A stretch of DNA of 41,480 nucleotides from Solobacterium sp. (GCA_017459725.1 JAFUCL010000041.1:1-41480); one strand, 5' to 3'. Shown: positions 1 through 8,542, counted from the first letter of the stretch. Notes: generated by a model from the letters alone, not told the origin. A program made the numbers and translations.

Positions 1-2
1 TC

Positions 3-71
3 TTGAATATCGCCATTGAAATGAAATCTTTTCACTCTGGCTGGCTTCATTTGGATGTTCGCTTTGAATGA
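3..71 (+). CDS. C-terminal end of an unidentified protein (cut by window edge)
   Basis: An open frame enters from the left edge and ends at a TGA at 69-71. It gives about 22 residues ending HSGWLHLDVRFE. A hairpin with a T-run follows at 76-141, as expected after a real gene end. The piece is too short to assign a family, so no function is offered. That it is coding is inferred from its frame, composition and the terminator behind it. Confidence 0.4.
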   Translation: MNIAIEMKSFHSGWLHLDVRFE

Positions 72-75
72 ATCT

Positions 76-141
76 AAAAAGAGGCTGTTTTCCAGCCTCA
101 GAATGTTTCACCATTCCTTAACTGTTACAGCCTCTTTTTTT
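76..141 (+). terminator. Rho-independent terminator with an alternative hairpin
   Basis: GAGGCTGT at 81-88 can pair with ACAGCCTC at 127-134, which runs into seven T. The same left arm can instead pair with CAGCCTC at 93-99 across a five-base loop. The two hairpins exclude each other. The likeliest role is to end the gene whose stop is at 69-71. Confidence 0.6.
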
Positions 142-164
142 ACGCCGTGTATGGCAACACAACG

Positions 165-170
165 TATAAT
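165..170 (+). promoter_or_regulatory. Candidate -10 box for the hybrid histidine kinase
   Basis: A TATAAT hexamer lies 22 bases before the kinase start at 193. No good -35 hexamer is seen 16-18 bases upstream, so the promoter may be weak or activator-dependent. The ribosome binding site of the kinase is also weak (AGAGA at about 178-182). Confidence 0.4.
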
Positions 171-192
171 ATAAACAGAGATACACGCGTTT

Positions 193-2490
193 ATGAACAT
201 TACAACTGAAACATTGATTGCTGTGGTGATCGGAATCGGCAGTGTGCTGATGGTTTACAACATCATCCGTTACCGGGCTTTTTCCGTGCGCATGCGGTCG
301 GTTATTTCATCTGCCCGTATGTACGGTGCGGTGATCCTGCCGCTGGTGCTGCTGGTTCTTTTCCTGTGCGGTTATGTCATTGTCGGTCTCTCCGGGCAGG
401 CAGATGCGGTTATGGCCGGTATCCTGCTGGGCGGTTCGATCTTTGTCATGATCATTCTGGAGGTGCTGATGTACATTGTCGGCCGTATCCAGGAACATGA
501 ACAGCAGACCGCAGCCATGTACAGCGCCATGCTGAAAAACAGAGAACATATGTCGGAGTATCTCGGTTTCTTCCGGGTGAATCTCACAACCGACACCATT
601 GTGGAAGCTGCCGGAACCGATCTCTTCGACAAAGATAAGAATGCTGTTTCCTATACCGAGCTTCTGCACAACCGGCAGTCTGTCAGCCGCATCATTGAGG
701 AGGACCTGCAGGAAGACGAAGACTTCACCAGAGAAACGTTGCTGAAGCGGGCATCCAAAGGCAATTTCCGCACCGGTGCCATTGTATACATGAACCGGCC
801 GTTATCCGGTAACTGTTTTGTGCATGTTGAGGTTGTCTCAGCAGTGCAGCCGGCCAGCGGTGATGTGATTGCGCTGATTACCGAAGATGAATGCAGCGGA
901 GAGATCGTCAGACGCACGGTGCAGAACCAGGTGCTTGCCGACCGGTACGACATGATTGCATATATTGCGGAAGGTGTCATCGGTACAGCGGTCAGCGGCA
1001 GCCGGAAAGATATCCCGGTGCTTGTGCCTGAAACGGAGACCTGTGATTACAGCAAGTATATCCAGGCAAAGATTATCCCGTATGCAGTGGCGGAAGAAGG
1101 CAGGGAAAGTGCAGAGGATCTGCTGAATCTCGACAGAATACGCAGAGAACTTGCCAACCGCAAATACTGGGAAGTTATCCTGCCGGTCAGAATACAGGAT
1201 GATATCCGGTACAAACGCTTCCTGTTCTGCGCAGCTGAGCCGGGAACGGATTTCTATATCCTCCTGACTGCCGATATTACGGATGTGCAGGAAGAGCAGA
1301 TCCGCAGAAACGAACAGCTGGCAGATGCCCTCAGTGCCGCCAATAATGCAAGCCGGGCAAAGACGGATTTCCTGGCCAATATGTCACATGATATCCGTAC
1401 ACCGATGAATGCCGTCATCGGGTATACACATCTTGCCCTGCGTGAGAACAGTACGGCGGAACAGATGCGCAGCTATCTTGAGAAGATCGATGCGTCCAGC
1501 GAACATCTGCTTGCCCTGATCAACGATATTCTGGAGATGAGCAGAATTGAAAGCGGGCGTATGGAACTGGACAACAGACCGGAAAACCTGCAGGCTGTTC
1601 TGAAGGATGCCGAGTCACTGTTCGCCGAACAGATGACCAAGAAAGGCATTGAATTCCGTGTATCGACCGATATCAAAGACAGCTGTGTTCTGTGTGACCG
1701 CAGAAGACTGAACAGAATCCTGCTGAATCTTCTGAGCAATGCCCTGAAGTTTACACCGGCGGGAGGAACGGTCACCGTTTCCCTGAAGCAGATGGCTGCG
1801 GATACGGACAGCGGCACATATGAGCTGCGGGTAAAGGATACCGGCATAGGCATGCGCAGGGAATTCGCCGAGAAGATCTTCGAACCGTTTGAGCGGGAGA
1901 GAACCTCCACGGTCAGCGGCATCCAGGGCACCGGCCTCGGCATGGCGATTACCAAAAACATCGTTGACCTGATGAAAGGCACGATCTCGGTGGAAACCGC
2001 ACCCGGTGAGGGTTCGGAATTCATCGTCACGCTTACCTTCCCGTTTGCGGAAGACACCGGTGAGCTGCCGTGCGGAAAGGCTCCGAAGCAGGACAACACA
2101 GGCTTTGCGGGCAGACGGATCCTGCTGGCAGAGGACAATATGATCAACCGTGAAATCGCCGCGGAAATGCTGAAACATGCAGGCTTCGAAGTGTATGAAG
2201 CAGAAAACGGTCAGGAAGCATATGAACGTGTTGCACAATCTCAGCCGGGTTATTATGATGCTGTGCTGATGGATATACAGATGCCGGTCATGAACGGATA
2301 TGATGCGTCGGCTGCCATCAGATCACTGGCAAATGAAGAACTGGCAACGATACCGATTATCGCAATGACAGCCAATGCCTTCAGTGATGATATCGAACGG
2401 GAAAAGAATGCAGGCATGGATGCGCACGTTTCCAAACCGATTGAACCGGAGCGTATGTTTGAAACGCTGCGGGATATACTGAACAGATAA
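193..2490 (+). CDS. Membrane hybrid sensor histidine kinase with C-terminal receiver domain
   Basis: A 765-residue two-component sensor. Three hydrophobic segments (about residues 6-25, 45-68 and 74-98) anchor it in the membrane. A poorly conserved region of about 270 residues follows, probably a PAS-like sensory part. The dimerisation domain carries the phosphorylated His399 in the motif MSHDIRTPMN. The ATPase domain shows the N box (LLNLLSNALKF), DTGIGM and GTGLGMAI. The receiver domain at the C-terminus starts with LLAEDN, has the phospho-acceptor Asp694 (VLMDIQMP) and the conserved Lys748. With transmitter and receiver in one chain, the signal probably passes on through a separate phosphotransfer protein or regulator. 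None is adjacent, so target and signal are unknown. The start at 193 lies directly before the first membrane segment. A terminator at 2500-2551 ends the gene, which appears to be a single transcription unit. Confidence 0.93.
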   Translation: MNITTETLIAVVIGIGSVLMVYNIIRYRAFSVRMRSVISSARMYGAVILPLVLLVLFLCGYVIVGLSGQADAVMAGILLGGSIFVMIILEVLMYIVGRIQEHEQQTAAMYSAMLKNREHMSEYLGFFRVNLTTDTIVEAAGTDLFDKDKNAVSYTELLHNRQSVSRIIEEDLQEDEDFTRETLLKRASKGNFRTGAIVYMNRPLSGNCFVHVEVVSAVQPASGDVIALITEDECSGEIVRRTVQNQVLADRYDMIAYIAEGVIGTAVSGSRKDIPVLVPETETCDYSKYIQAKIIPYAVAEEGRESAEDLLNLDRIRRELANRKYWEVILPVRIQDDIRYKRFLFCAAEPGTDFYILLTADITDVQEEQIRRNEQLADALSAANNASRAKTDFLANMSHDIRTPMNAVIGYTHLALRENSTAEQMRSYLEKIDASSEHLLALINDILEMSRIESGRMELDNRPENLQAVLKDAESLFAEQMTKKGIEFRVSTDIKDSCVLCDRRRLNRILLNLLSNALKFTPAGGTVTVSLKQMAADTDSGTYELRVKDTGIGMRREFAEKIFEPFERERTSTVSGIQGTGLGMAITKNIVDLMKGTISVETAPGEGSEFIVTLTFPFAEDTGELPCGKAPKQDNTGFAGRRILLAEDNMINREIAAEMLKHAGFEVYEAENGQEAYERVAQSQPGYYDAVLMDIQMPVMNGYDASAAIRSLANEELATIPIIAMTANAFSDDIEREKNAGMDAHVSKPIEPERMFETLRDILNR

Positions 2491-2499
2491 ACAGTAAAC

Positions 2500-2551
2500 A
2501 AAAACCTCCCGGTATCCCACAGGTATTCTGCGGTGATATGGGGAGGTTTTT
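2500..2551. terminator. Bidirectional terminator between histidine kinase and glycerate kinase
   Basis: AAAACCTCCC at about 2501-2510 pairs with GGGAGGTTTT at 2541-2550. The flanking A and T runs let it work in both directions, which suits the two convergent genes on either side. Confidence 0.8.
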
Positions 2552-2570
2552 GAATGCTGTGAAGAGAAGC

Positions 2571-3719
2571 TCAGTGTTTCTGTGCAATTGTCATTCCGGC
2601 TCTGATAAAGCGGAACATACGGACAGCACCGAGGTAGTACAGTTCTTCAGCCCGGCTGATGGCTTCTTCAACCTGCATCGGTGCGTCAATTGTGGTAATC
2701 AGTGATTCAATGCCGTGATTGAAGATCTGAGCTGCATCTTTACCGAGTGAACCGCTGAGACCTACCGCAGGAATCCCCTTGGCAGCAGAACGTTCGCCGA
2801 CACCCTGCATAACCTTGCCGAAGCAGCTCTGCCAGTCGGTGCGTCCTTCACCGGTCACAACGAGATCAACACCTTCCAGACGCTGATCAAAGTTAATCAG
2901 ATCAAGAACGGTATCAATACCCGATTTCATCTCACCCCTGAGGAATACCATAAGCGCCGTGCCGAGACCGCCGGCTGCACCTGCACCTTTGATATCATCC
3001 GGGTTAATGCCGAACTGTCTGATGATCACATCCCGGTAGTTGATCATACCGGCTTCCAGACGTTTCTGGATTTCCGGGGTTGCGCCTTTCTGGGCACCGA
3101 ATGTATAGGTGGCACCGTCTTTGCCGGTCAGCGGGTTTGTCACATCACACATAACCGTTATCTTTGTTTCGCGGATGCGCGGATCAATCGTACTGACGTC
3201 AATTTCCGCAACGTTCTCCAGATCGGCACCGGTTCCCTGCAGTTCATTTCCGTTATGATCCAGGAATCTGACACCGAGAGCACGGGCGCAGCCCATACCG
3301 CCGTCATTGGTGGCACTGCCGCCGATGGCAACAGAGATATCACGGAAACCTTTGTCCAGAGCGTCCCGGATCAGTTCGCCGGTGCCGTAGGTCGTGGTAT
3401 GCAGCGGATTGCGCAGATTCTGCGGAACCATCGGCAGTCCCGAAGCAGCAGCCATTTCAATTACCGCACGCTTCTCATCCAGCCTGCCGTACCGTGCACT
3501 GACACGTTCCATCAGCGGGCCGTGTACATCAACGGTGATATATTCGCCGTTCTCAGCCGCCACAACAGCGTCAATTGTACCCTCACCGCCATCGGCGACG
3601 GGGACACCGCTGTACTCGATTTCGCCGAATACCTCTTTGGCTGCTTTGGCGAGAAGGGTGACGGTCTGTTCACTGGTCAGAGATCCTTTAAAGGAGTCCG
3701 ATGCGAATAACAGTTTCAT
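2571..3719 (-). CDS. Glycerate kinase (GlxK/GarK family)
   Basis: This 382-residue protein belongs to the glycerate kinase type 1 family, which phosphorylates D-glycerate with ATP and feeds it into lower glycolysis. Family hallmarks are the N-terminal FASDSFKGSLTS, PVADGGEGT near residue 45, the GGSATNDGGMG segment and the late VTGEGRTDWQS motif. The frame extends 26 codons further upstream. The ATG at 3719 is preferred because AGGAGG lies just before it and the protein then begins with the usual MKLLFASDSFKG. Length fits the family (about 380). The gene is divergent from a CdaR-type regulator 136 bases away, the usual partner of glycerate and sugar-diacid genes. Family members use D-glycerate and give the 2- or 3-phosphate. 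Which product forms cannot be read here. Confidence 0.95.
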   Translation of the reverse strand: MKLLFASDSFKGSLTSEQTVTLLAKAAKEVFGEIEYSGVPVADGGEGTIDAVVAAENGEYITVDVHGPLMERVSARYGRLDEKRAVIEMAAASGLPMVPQNLRNPLHTTTYGTGELIRDALDKGFRDISVAIGGSATNDGGMGCARALGVRFLDHNGNELQGTGADLENVAEIDVSTIDPRIRETKITVMCDVTNPLTGKDGATYTFGAQKGATPEIQKRLEAGMINYRDVIIRQFGINPDDIKGAGAAGGLGTALMVFLRGEMKSGIDTVLDLINFDQRLEGVDLVVTGEGRTDWQSCFGKVMQGVGERSAAKGIPAVGLSGSLGKDAAQIFNHGIESLITTIDAPMQVEEAISRAEELYYLGAVRMFRFIRAGMTIAQKH

Positions 3720-3855
3720 TTGATTTGTCCTCCTGAGTTCTTTTATCAGCACTAATATAGTATTTATTTGTGCAGGCAAATATGGTATATGAGCCAAAAG
3801 AATACGATAATATGGTTTAAGTATTTGTTATGTATAACAGTCAGGAGAGCAAACT
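3720..3855. promoter_or_regulatory. Divergent promoter region of glycerate kinase and cdaR-like gene
   Basis: This AT-rich 136-base spacer must carry promoters for both divergent genes. ATATGGT occurs twice, near 3780 and 3811. The ribosome binding sites of both genes lie at its edges (GGAGGAC on the minus strand, CAGGAGAG on the plus strand). No clear -35/-10 pair stands out. CdaR binding here is inferred from gene order only. Confidence 0.45.
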
Positions 3856-4929
3856 ATGATCGGACAAAGTACGGCACAGCAGATCGTTTCTGCAGTGCAT
3901 GAAGTCTGCGGATACGACATCAATTACATTTCACCGGAAGGTATTATCATTGCCAGTACGGATGAAAAGCGCATCGGTGATTTCCACGAAATCGGATACC
4001 GTGCAGTGCAGACCGGGGAAACCCTGGAGGTATATGACAATCATTCGTTTGCCGGTGCCCAGAAAGGTGTCAATATACCGTTTAATTACAGAGGAAGCAC
4101 AATCGGTGCAATCGGTATTACCGGTGAGCCGGATGAAGTGCGTCGTTATGCACAGCTGGCACTGCGGATCATGCGGCTGCTGTTAAGGGAGAGAGATCTC
4201 GACGCTTCAAGGGAACTGAAGCGGGCCGAGTTCTCTTACGTTGCCAGAACACTTGTTCAGAACGGTGAAATCAATCACGCATATCTGGAGGACTTTCTGC
4301 ATCGCCGTAATCTGAACTATCAGGACCGTTACCGTGCAGTGCTGGTAGCCCTGCAGGATCCCGGCAAAAGCGGCAATATAACGGCAATGGAAAACAAAGC
4401 GGAAACGATGCTCGGGGATATAAAGCAGTCCTTTTATGCCTATGAGTATCCCGACCGGTATATTCTGATTATCAGCGAACAGTCATATGAAGAACAGAAA
4501 CATCTGTTAAAAGAACTGACGGACATTCCCGCCAAAGTATCAGCCGGCAGTGCGCACAGACTGGCACATGTGCACAGATCCTTTGAAGATGCACAGCTGG
4601 CGGAAAAAAGCAGACCGGATATGTTTGTGGAGTTTGACGGACTGTATACGGAACTGTTGTTTTCCGATCTTTCCTGGCATGCAAGGGATATGTTCCTGAA
4701 TAAAACAATCCGCCGCATCAGTACTGAAGACCGGGAGCTGCTGAAACTGTACTACGAAGAACAGATGTCACTGAAAGCAGCCTCGGAAAAACTGTACATA
4801 CATAAAAACACTCTCCAGTACAGACTGGAGCGTATACACAGACAGTGCGGTCTTGATCCGCGGAACATTCAGGATGCCGCAGTTCTGATTACAGCCATAC
4901 GTCTGGCTGAAGCAACCGCTGCCGGATAA
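3856..4929 (+). CDS. CdaR-family transcriptional regulator (carbohydrate diacid regulator)
   Basis: This 357-residue protein has the CdaR layout. An N-terminal sugar-diacid recognition domain covers about residues 1-130 (SAVHEVCGYDINYISPEG, then FNYRGSTIGAIGITGEP). A middle GGDEF-like region follows. The C-terminus holds a PucR-type helix-turn-helix (KAASEKLYIHKNTLQYRLER, about residues 308-327). In known systems CdaR senses glycerate, glucarate or galactarate and activates genes for their use. It is divergently placed from glycerate kinase, so that gene is the likely target. A CAGGAGAG ribosome binding site precedes the ATG. The gene converges with the Crp/Fnr gene at 4979 across only 49 bases, and no convincing terminator is seen between them. 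Confidence 0.93.
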   Translation: MIGQSTAQQIVSAVHEVCGYDINYISPEGIIIASTDEKRIGDFHEIGYRAVQTGETLEVYDNHSFAGAQKGVNIPFNYRGSTIGAIGITGEPDEVRRYAQLALRIMRLLLRERDLDASRELKRAEFSYVARTLVQNGEINHAYLEDFLHRRNLNYQDRYRAVLVALQDPGKSGNITAMENKAETMLGDIKQSFYAYEYPDRYILIISEQSYEEQKHLLKELTDIPAKVSAGSAHRLAHVHRSFEDAQLAEKSRPDMFVEFDGLYTELLFSDLSWHARDMFLNKTIRRISTEDRELLKLYYEEQMSLKAASEKLYIHKNTLQYRLERIHRQCGLDPRNIQDAAVLITAIRLAEATAAG

Positions 4930-4978
4930 CATGAATGCATGCTTCGGGGAACTGCCGGAATTATACAGAGTGACGATG

Positions 4979-5629
4979 CTAATCATGCATGCATAGACGG
5001 AAGCGCCGGCCGCGGAACTGAATGAGACCGTCCTTCTGCATTTTTCCGAGCTCCTTGGAGAGAGCGGTTCTTTCCACATTCAGATAATCCGCGAGCTGCT
5101 GGCGGGAGAACGGGATTTCAAAATCATTTGAGCGCCGGCGCAGTGCTTCCGCGCTGAGATACGACAGAACCCTGGCCCGGATCGTTTTCGGAGCAGTATG
5201 GAAACTGCGCTCAGACAGTGCAAGATTTTTTCCCGCGCAGACTTTCAGCAGATTCACGTTCAGTTTGTTCTGCCAGCTGCCGTTCCCATACAGACTGCGG
5301 ACAGCCAGCCAGAGAATCTCACAGTCTTCATTGGCCCGTACGTCCACCATCAGCGGCACTGTCTGCAGCAGCGCGTATGTTTCCGCAAAGATGCCGCCGC
5401 TGCCGACATGGCTTAATACCGACAGATCGCCTGGAAGCGTGCTTTGTTCAATGGTTATACTGCCGCTGAGGACAATGCCGATTCCGGGTGCGGTGTCACC
5501 TGCACAGAGAAGAAGTCTTCCTCTGCGGCAGTGCTGCACATGCGCCTGCAGAGCATCAAGGCATGCATGCAGTTCGCTCTCATTCATTCCCTGAAAAAGG
5601 GAAACCGTTTTAAGCATTTCTGTATTCAT
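4979..5629 (-). CDS. Crp/Fnr-family transcriptional regulator
   Basis: A 216-residue regulator with an N-terminal cyclic-nucleotide-like effector domain (about residues 8-120, with VLSGSITIEQ and the glycine-rich turn SGGIFAETYALL) and a C-terminal winged helix (FSRQQLADYLNVERTALSKE, about 172-191). The N-terminus has no Fnr-type cysteine cluster, so direct oxygen sensing by a 4Fe-4S cluster is unlikely. A haem or small-molecule effector, as in the HcpR/CooA/ArcR branches, is possible. It is divergent from a 4Fe-4S protein gene. A perfect palindrome at 5650-5667 between them is its probable binding site, 21 bases from this gene's start and so also suited to autoregulation. Confidence 0.92.
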   Translation of the reverse strand: MNTEMLKTVSLFQGMNESELHACLDALQAHVQHCRRGRLLLCAGDTAPGIGIVLSGSITIEQSTLPGDLSVLSHVGSGGIFAETYALLQTVPLMVDVRANEDCEILWLAVRSLYGNGSWQNKLNVNLLKVCAGKNLALSERSFHTAPKTIRARVLSYLSAEALRRRSNDFEIPFSRQQLADYLNVERTALSKELGKMQKDGLIQFRGRRFRLCMHD

Positions 5630-5649
5630 AATTCATCAAATATCCGAAA

Positions 5650-5667
5650 ATGTGGTTATTACCACAT
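5650..5667. promoter_or_regulatory. Perfect palindromic operator, probable Crp/Fnr site
   Basis: ATGTGGT at 5650-5656 and ACCACAT at 5661-5667 form a perfect inverted repeat with a TATT spacer. The TGTGnnnnnnnnCACA skeleton is that of Crp/Fnr-family sites. A -10-like TATACT lies at 5688-5693. With transcription starting near 5700 the operator centre falls at about -41.5, the standard position for a class II activator. Confidence 0.75.
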
Positions 5668-5722
5668 ACTTTACGGACTCAGCTTAATATACTTGAACCG
5701 TAAGCACAAGGAGGAACAATCC

Positions 5723-6394
5723 ATGATCAGAAAAATTATTCATATAGACGAAGAGAAATGCAACGGCTGCGGTCTGTGCGCTGAAGCCTGCCATGAAGGT
5801 GCAATTGATATCATTGACGGTAAAGCAAAACTGGTCCGTGAGAATTTCTGTGACGGTTTCGGCGACTGTCTTCCGCACTGTCCCCAGGATGCCATAACAT
5901 TCGAGGAAAGAGAAGCACCTGCGTATGATGAGGCAGCCGTACAGGCCGCCAGGAAACAGAAGAGCGGATGTCCCGGAAGTGAACAGAAACAGTTCGACCG
6001 CACGGAAGCACCCGTATACCGTTCAGTCTCTTCGCAGCTTGCCCAATGGCCGTGCCAGATCAGACTGCTGCCGGGGAAAGCACCTGTATTTGACGGTGCG
6101 AAGCTGCTCATTGCGGCAGACTGTACAGCATATGCGTATGCAAACATGCATGAAGACTTCATGAAGGGGCGGGTAACCCTGGTGGGATGCCCTAAGCTTG
6201 ACCCGGTGGATTACACGGAGAAACTGACGGAGATCATCCGCGACAATGATGTGAAGAGCGTAACGATTGTGCGCATGGATGTGCCTTGCTGCGGAGGCCT
6301 GCAGAGAGCGGCGGAGAATGCCCTGCGCAGCAGCGGTAAATTCATTCCGTGGCAGGTAGTAACGATTTCACGCGACGGCAGAATACTTGACTGA
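5723..6394 (+). CDS. 4Fe-4S ferredoxin-domain protein with Cys-rich C-terminus
   Basis: A 223-residue soluble iron-sulfur protein. The N-terminus holds a standard cluster motif, CNGCGLCAEACHEGA (about residues 12-26), and an unusual second one, CDGFGDCLPHCP, with C-x5-C-x3-CP spacing. A linker rich in charged residues follows. The C-terminal part carries ADCTAYA, VGCPKLDP and VPCCGGLQ, which keep further cysteines. The frame is open from 5444, but the ATG at 5723 has an AAGGAGGA site and starts at the ferredoxin domain. Earlier starts would run through the operator and the divergent gene. Proteins of this type occur with Crp/Fnr regulators in anaerobic Bacillota, and some are linked to nitrosative or redox stress. 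The substrate is unknown. The palindrome at 5650-5667 marks it as the likely target of the divergent regulator. Confidence 0.88.
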   Translation: MIRKIIHIDEEKCNGCGLCAEACHEGAIDIIDGKAKLVRENFCDGFGDCLPHCPQDAITFEEREAPAYDEAAVQAARKQKSGCPGSEQKQFDRTEAPVYRSVSSQLAQWPCQIRLLPGKAPVFDGAKLLIAADCTAYAYANMHEDFMKGRVTLVGCPKLDPVDYTEKLTEIIRDNDVKSVTIVRMDVPCCGGLQRAAENALRSSGKFIPWQVVTISRDGRILD

Positions 6395-6404
6395 GAATAC
6401 ATGA

Positions 6405-6427
6405 AGACATCCGTGAGGATGTTTTTA
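6405..6427 (+). terminator. Short Rho-independent terminator
   Basis: ACATCC (6407-6412) pairs with GGATGT (6417-6422) around a GTGA loop and is followed by a T-run. It lies 10 bases after the Fe-S gene, so the following rubredoxin operon probably has its own promoter. Confidence 0.65.
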
Positions 6428-6441
6428 TGTTGTGCCCATAG

Positions 6442-6447
6442 TATAAT
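6442..6447 (+). promoter_or_regulatory. Candidate -10 box of the rubredoxin operon
   Basis: A TATAAT hexamer lies just after the terminator at 6405-6427 and 64 bases before the start at 6512. No clear -35 box is visible. The palindrome found before the Fe-S gene is not repeated here, so regulation of this second unit may differ. Confidence 0.45.
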
Positions 6448-6511
6448 TTGAGTGGATTACAGCGTTTATTACTCTTAAACATCATTGGTATACATAATAA
6501 GAGGAAGCAGA

Positions 6512-7147
6512 ATGAAATCAGTATGTCAGGTCTGCGGTTTTGTCTACGACGAAACTGTGGAAAAGATACCGTTTTCCGAACTGCCGGATGACTGGACATG
6601 TCCTCTGTGCGGGGCAGGGAAACAGGAATTCGCAGCGGAAAAGAAAGAACCGGAATCTATCGTGCCGCAGATCGAATTCGGTGAAGAACACCTGAAGCTT
6701 TCGGCAGGACAGCTGAGTGCACTGTGTGCCAATCTCAGCAGAGCATGTGAAAAGCAGTATCTGGCCGAAGAAGCAGATCTGTTCAAGCAGCTCGGTGAAT
6801 ACTTTGCATCAAAAGCACCGGTACCGGCAGATGCGGATGCGGATGAACTGGCGGCGATACTCAGATCGGATCTTGCGGCATATCCGGCCGTGCGTGCGGT
6901 GACGGATGCCAATGCGGACAGAGGTGCAGCCCGCAGTCTTGTGTGGGGAGAAAAAGTACAGAGAATGGTGTCCTCACTGGCAGACCGTTTTCTCAGGGAG
7001 GGCGCTGCATTTACTAAAGATACGGAAGTCTGGGTCTGCACGGCATGCGGATTCATCTGGATCGGTGATGAAGCTCCGGAACAGTGTCCCGTCTGTAAAG
7101 TACCGTCCTGGAAATTTGAAAAGATGCAGGGGAGGAAAACAGCATGA
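6512..7147 (+). CDS. Rubredoxin-rubrerythrin-like protein with a rubredoxin domain at each end
   Basis: A 211-residue protein. Residues 1-45 form a rubredoxin ([11 protein letters not shown], then CPLCGAG). Residues of about 65-175 look helical. The C-terminus is a second rubredoxin-like knuckle ([20 protein letters not shown]), as at the end of rubrerythrins. In rubrerythrin the helical bundle holds a di-iron site that reduces peroxide. Here the segment matching the usual EKVH ligand motif reads GEKVQ, so the histidine ligand seems lost. The protein may pass electrons rather than act as a peroxidase. The start at 6512 has a GAGGAAG site and gives the natural rubredoxin N-terminus. An in-frame start at 6485 would add nine residues. 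The stop overlaps the next gene by four bases (ATGA), so the two are translationally coupled. Confidence 0.85.
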   Translation: MKSVCQVCGFVYDETVEKIPFSELPDDWTCPLCGAGKQEFAAEKKEPESIVPQIEFGEEHLKLSAGQLSALCANLSRACEKQYLAEEADLFKQLGEYFASKAPVPADADADELAAILRSDLAAYPAVRAVTDANADRGAARSLVWGEKVQRMVSSLADRFLREGAAFTKDTEVWVCTACGFIWIGDEAPEQCPVCKVPSWKFEKMQGRKTA

Positions 7148-7644
7148 AGAGATATGCGGTAAGAAATCTGCGCATGTGCACCAAAGACTGTCTGTGTCTG
7201 TTTGTCTGTCCGACCGGCGCAACCGATACAGAGAACAGCGTAATCGATAAAACCAAATGCATCGGCTGCGGAGCGTGTGCGGACGCCTGCCCGGCCAAAG
7301 CAATCAGTCTGGTGCCGTATGCCTATCCCCCGCAGCAGCCGAAAACACCTCAGGTAATTACGGCTCTGCATTATCTCGGACGTAGTAAAGCATCTGCAGA
7401 GAGTGCAGCACTGCGGCTTGCGGAAGCGGCAGGAGATGGTATGTACAGACTGATGAAGGGCATTGCGGCATCGGAGCGAATCCTCGGTGCGGATCTCATG
7501 CGGGAAGCTGGGTATATGCTGCCGCAGAGTGAGAATACACGCGCATTCCTGCAGAACATACAGCACGATCCCGATTATGCGGATCTGCCGGCTGATACCG
7601 TAAACAGACTGCTTGAACTGCTGTATCCGGATGACACAGAATAG
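7144..7644 (+). CDS. Ferredoxin-like 4Fe-4S protein
   Basis: A 166-residue protein whose first 60 residues hold two iron-sulfur motifs. The first, [12 protein letters not shown], has non-standard spacing. The second, [12 protein letters not shown], is a classical 4Fe-4S motif. The remaining 100 residues are mostly helical, lack cysteines and match no domain I recognise. The ATGA overlap with the rubredoxin/rubrerythrin-like gene suggests equal expression and perhaps electron transfer between the two proteins. A hydrolase gene follows after 32 bases in the same direction. Confidence 0.85.
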   Translation: MKRYAVRNLRMCTKDCLCLFVCPTGATDTENSVIDKTKCIGCGACADACPAKAISLVPYAYPPQQPKTPQVITALHYLGRSKASAESAALRLAEAAGDGMYRLMKGIAASERILGADLMREAGYMLPQSENTRAFLQNIQHDPDYADLPADTVNRLLELLYPDDTE

Positions 7645-7676
7645 AGGTATCATCATAGGAAAACAGGAGTCATGAT

Positions 7677-8516
7677 ATGAGACTTTCACCGAGAGGCCTG
7701 GATATACGGGTCAGAGAAATCAGGATTGCGGCACCGGGAAGAAAGATAGCCGCCCTTGTGCTGCAGCCTGCATACGAAGTGAATAATGCGCCGGGTGTTC
7801 TGTGGATTCACGGCGGCGGATATATGACCGGTATGAAGGAAATGGTGTATATGTCGAGAGCACTGGATCTGGTTACGGAATGCGGTGCGGTTGTACTGGC
7901 GCCGGATTACCGTCTCTCTGTGCAGGCACCGTATCCTGCGGCTCTGCAGGACTGCCGGGAAGCGCTTCTGTATCTGCGTGACCATGCACAGGAATACGGG
8001 ATTGATACCGGACGGATCATGGTCGGCGGCGAAAGTGCAGGCGGCGGACTGACCGCAGCCCTGTGCATGCTGGAAAGAGATCTTGGCGAAGTGAAGATTG
8101 CATACCAGATGCCCCTGTATCCGATGATCGACAACTTTGATACGGAAACTTCGCGCGACAATCATGCCAGGGTATGGAATACAAGAATGAACCATCTGGG
8201 CTGGAAGCTGTATCTGAGACAGCAGAACAATACAAAGGTACCGCCATACGCGGCAGCTGCGGGACAGACGGATTACACCGGTCTTCCGCCTGCGTATACG
8301 TTTGTTTCAACAGCAGAACCTTTCTATGCCGAAACGCTGCAGTATGTAGAGAATCTGCGCCGTGCCGGTGTGCCTGCGGATGTGGATGTATACGAAGGTC
8401 TGTATCATGCCTTTGATATGCTGCAGCCGGATCTTCCGGAAAGCAGGCTTGCGGCAGAACGCTTCATCGAACACTTCCGTAAGGCAGCGGAAACATACAG
8501 GGCAGAACAGGAGTAG
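7677..8516 (+). CDS. Alpha/beta hydrolase, hormone-sensitive-lipase type esterase
   Basis: A 279-residue cytoplasmic esterase. The oxyanion motif HGGGY is at residues 45-49. The nucleophile is Ser120 in GGESAGGG. An acid is probable at Glu214 (STAEPFYAET) and His244 (YEGLYHAFDM) completes the triad. These are hallmarks of the HSL (family IV) esterase/acetylhydrolase group, which cleaves short acyl esters. It sits 32 bases after the ferredoxin-like gene and 26 before a zinc-ribbon gene, so it belongs to the redox operon by position. No link between its reaction and the electron carriers is evident. The physiological ester is unknown. Confidence 0.9.
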   Translation: MRLSPRGLDIRVREIRIAAPGRKIAALVLQPAYEVNNAPGVLWIHGGGYMTGMKEMVYMSRALDLVTECGAVVLAPDYRLSVQAPYPAALQDCREALLYLRDHAQEYGIDTGRIMVGGESAGGGLTAALCMLERDLGEVKIAYQMPLYPMIDNFDTETSRDNHARVWNTRMNHLGWKLYLRQQNNTKVPPYAAAAGQTDYTGLPPAYTFVSTAEPFYAETLQYVENLRRAGVPADVDVYEGLYHAFDMLQPDLPESRLAAERFIEHFRKAAETYRAEQE

Positions 8517-8542
8517 AATAGTACTGTCCGGAGGTGGGGAAT

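Noticed and set aside
6544..7689. Open frame of 381 codons on the minus strand
   Set aside because: It lies opposite the rubredoxin and ferredoxin genes, whose cysteine motifs prove the plus frame. No ribosome binding site or domain was found for it.
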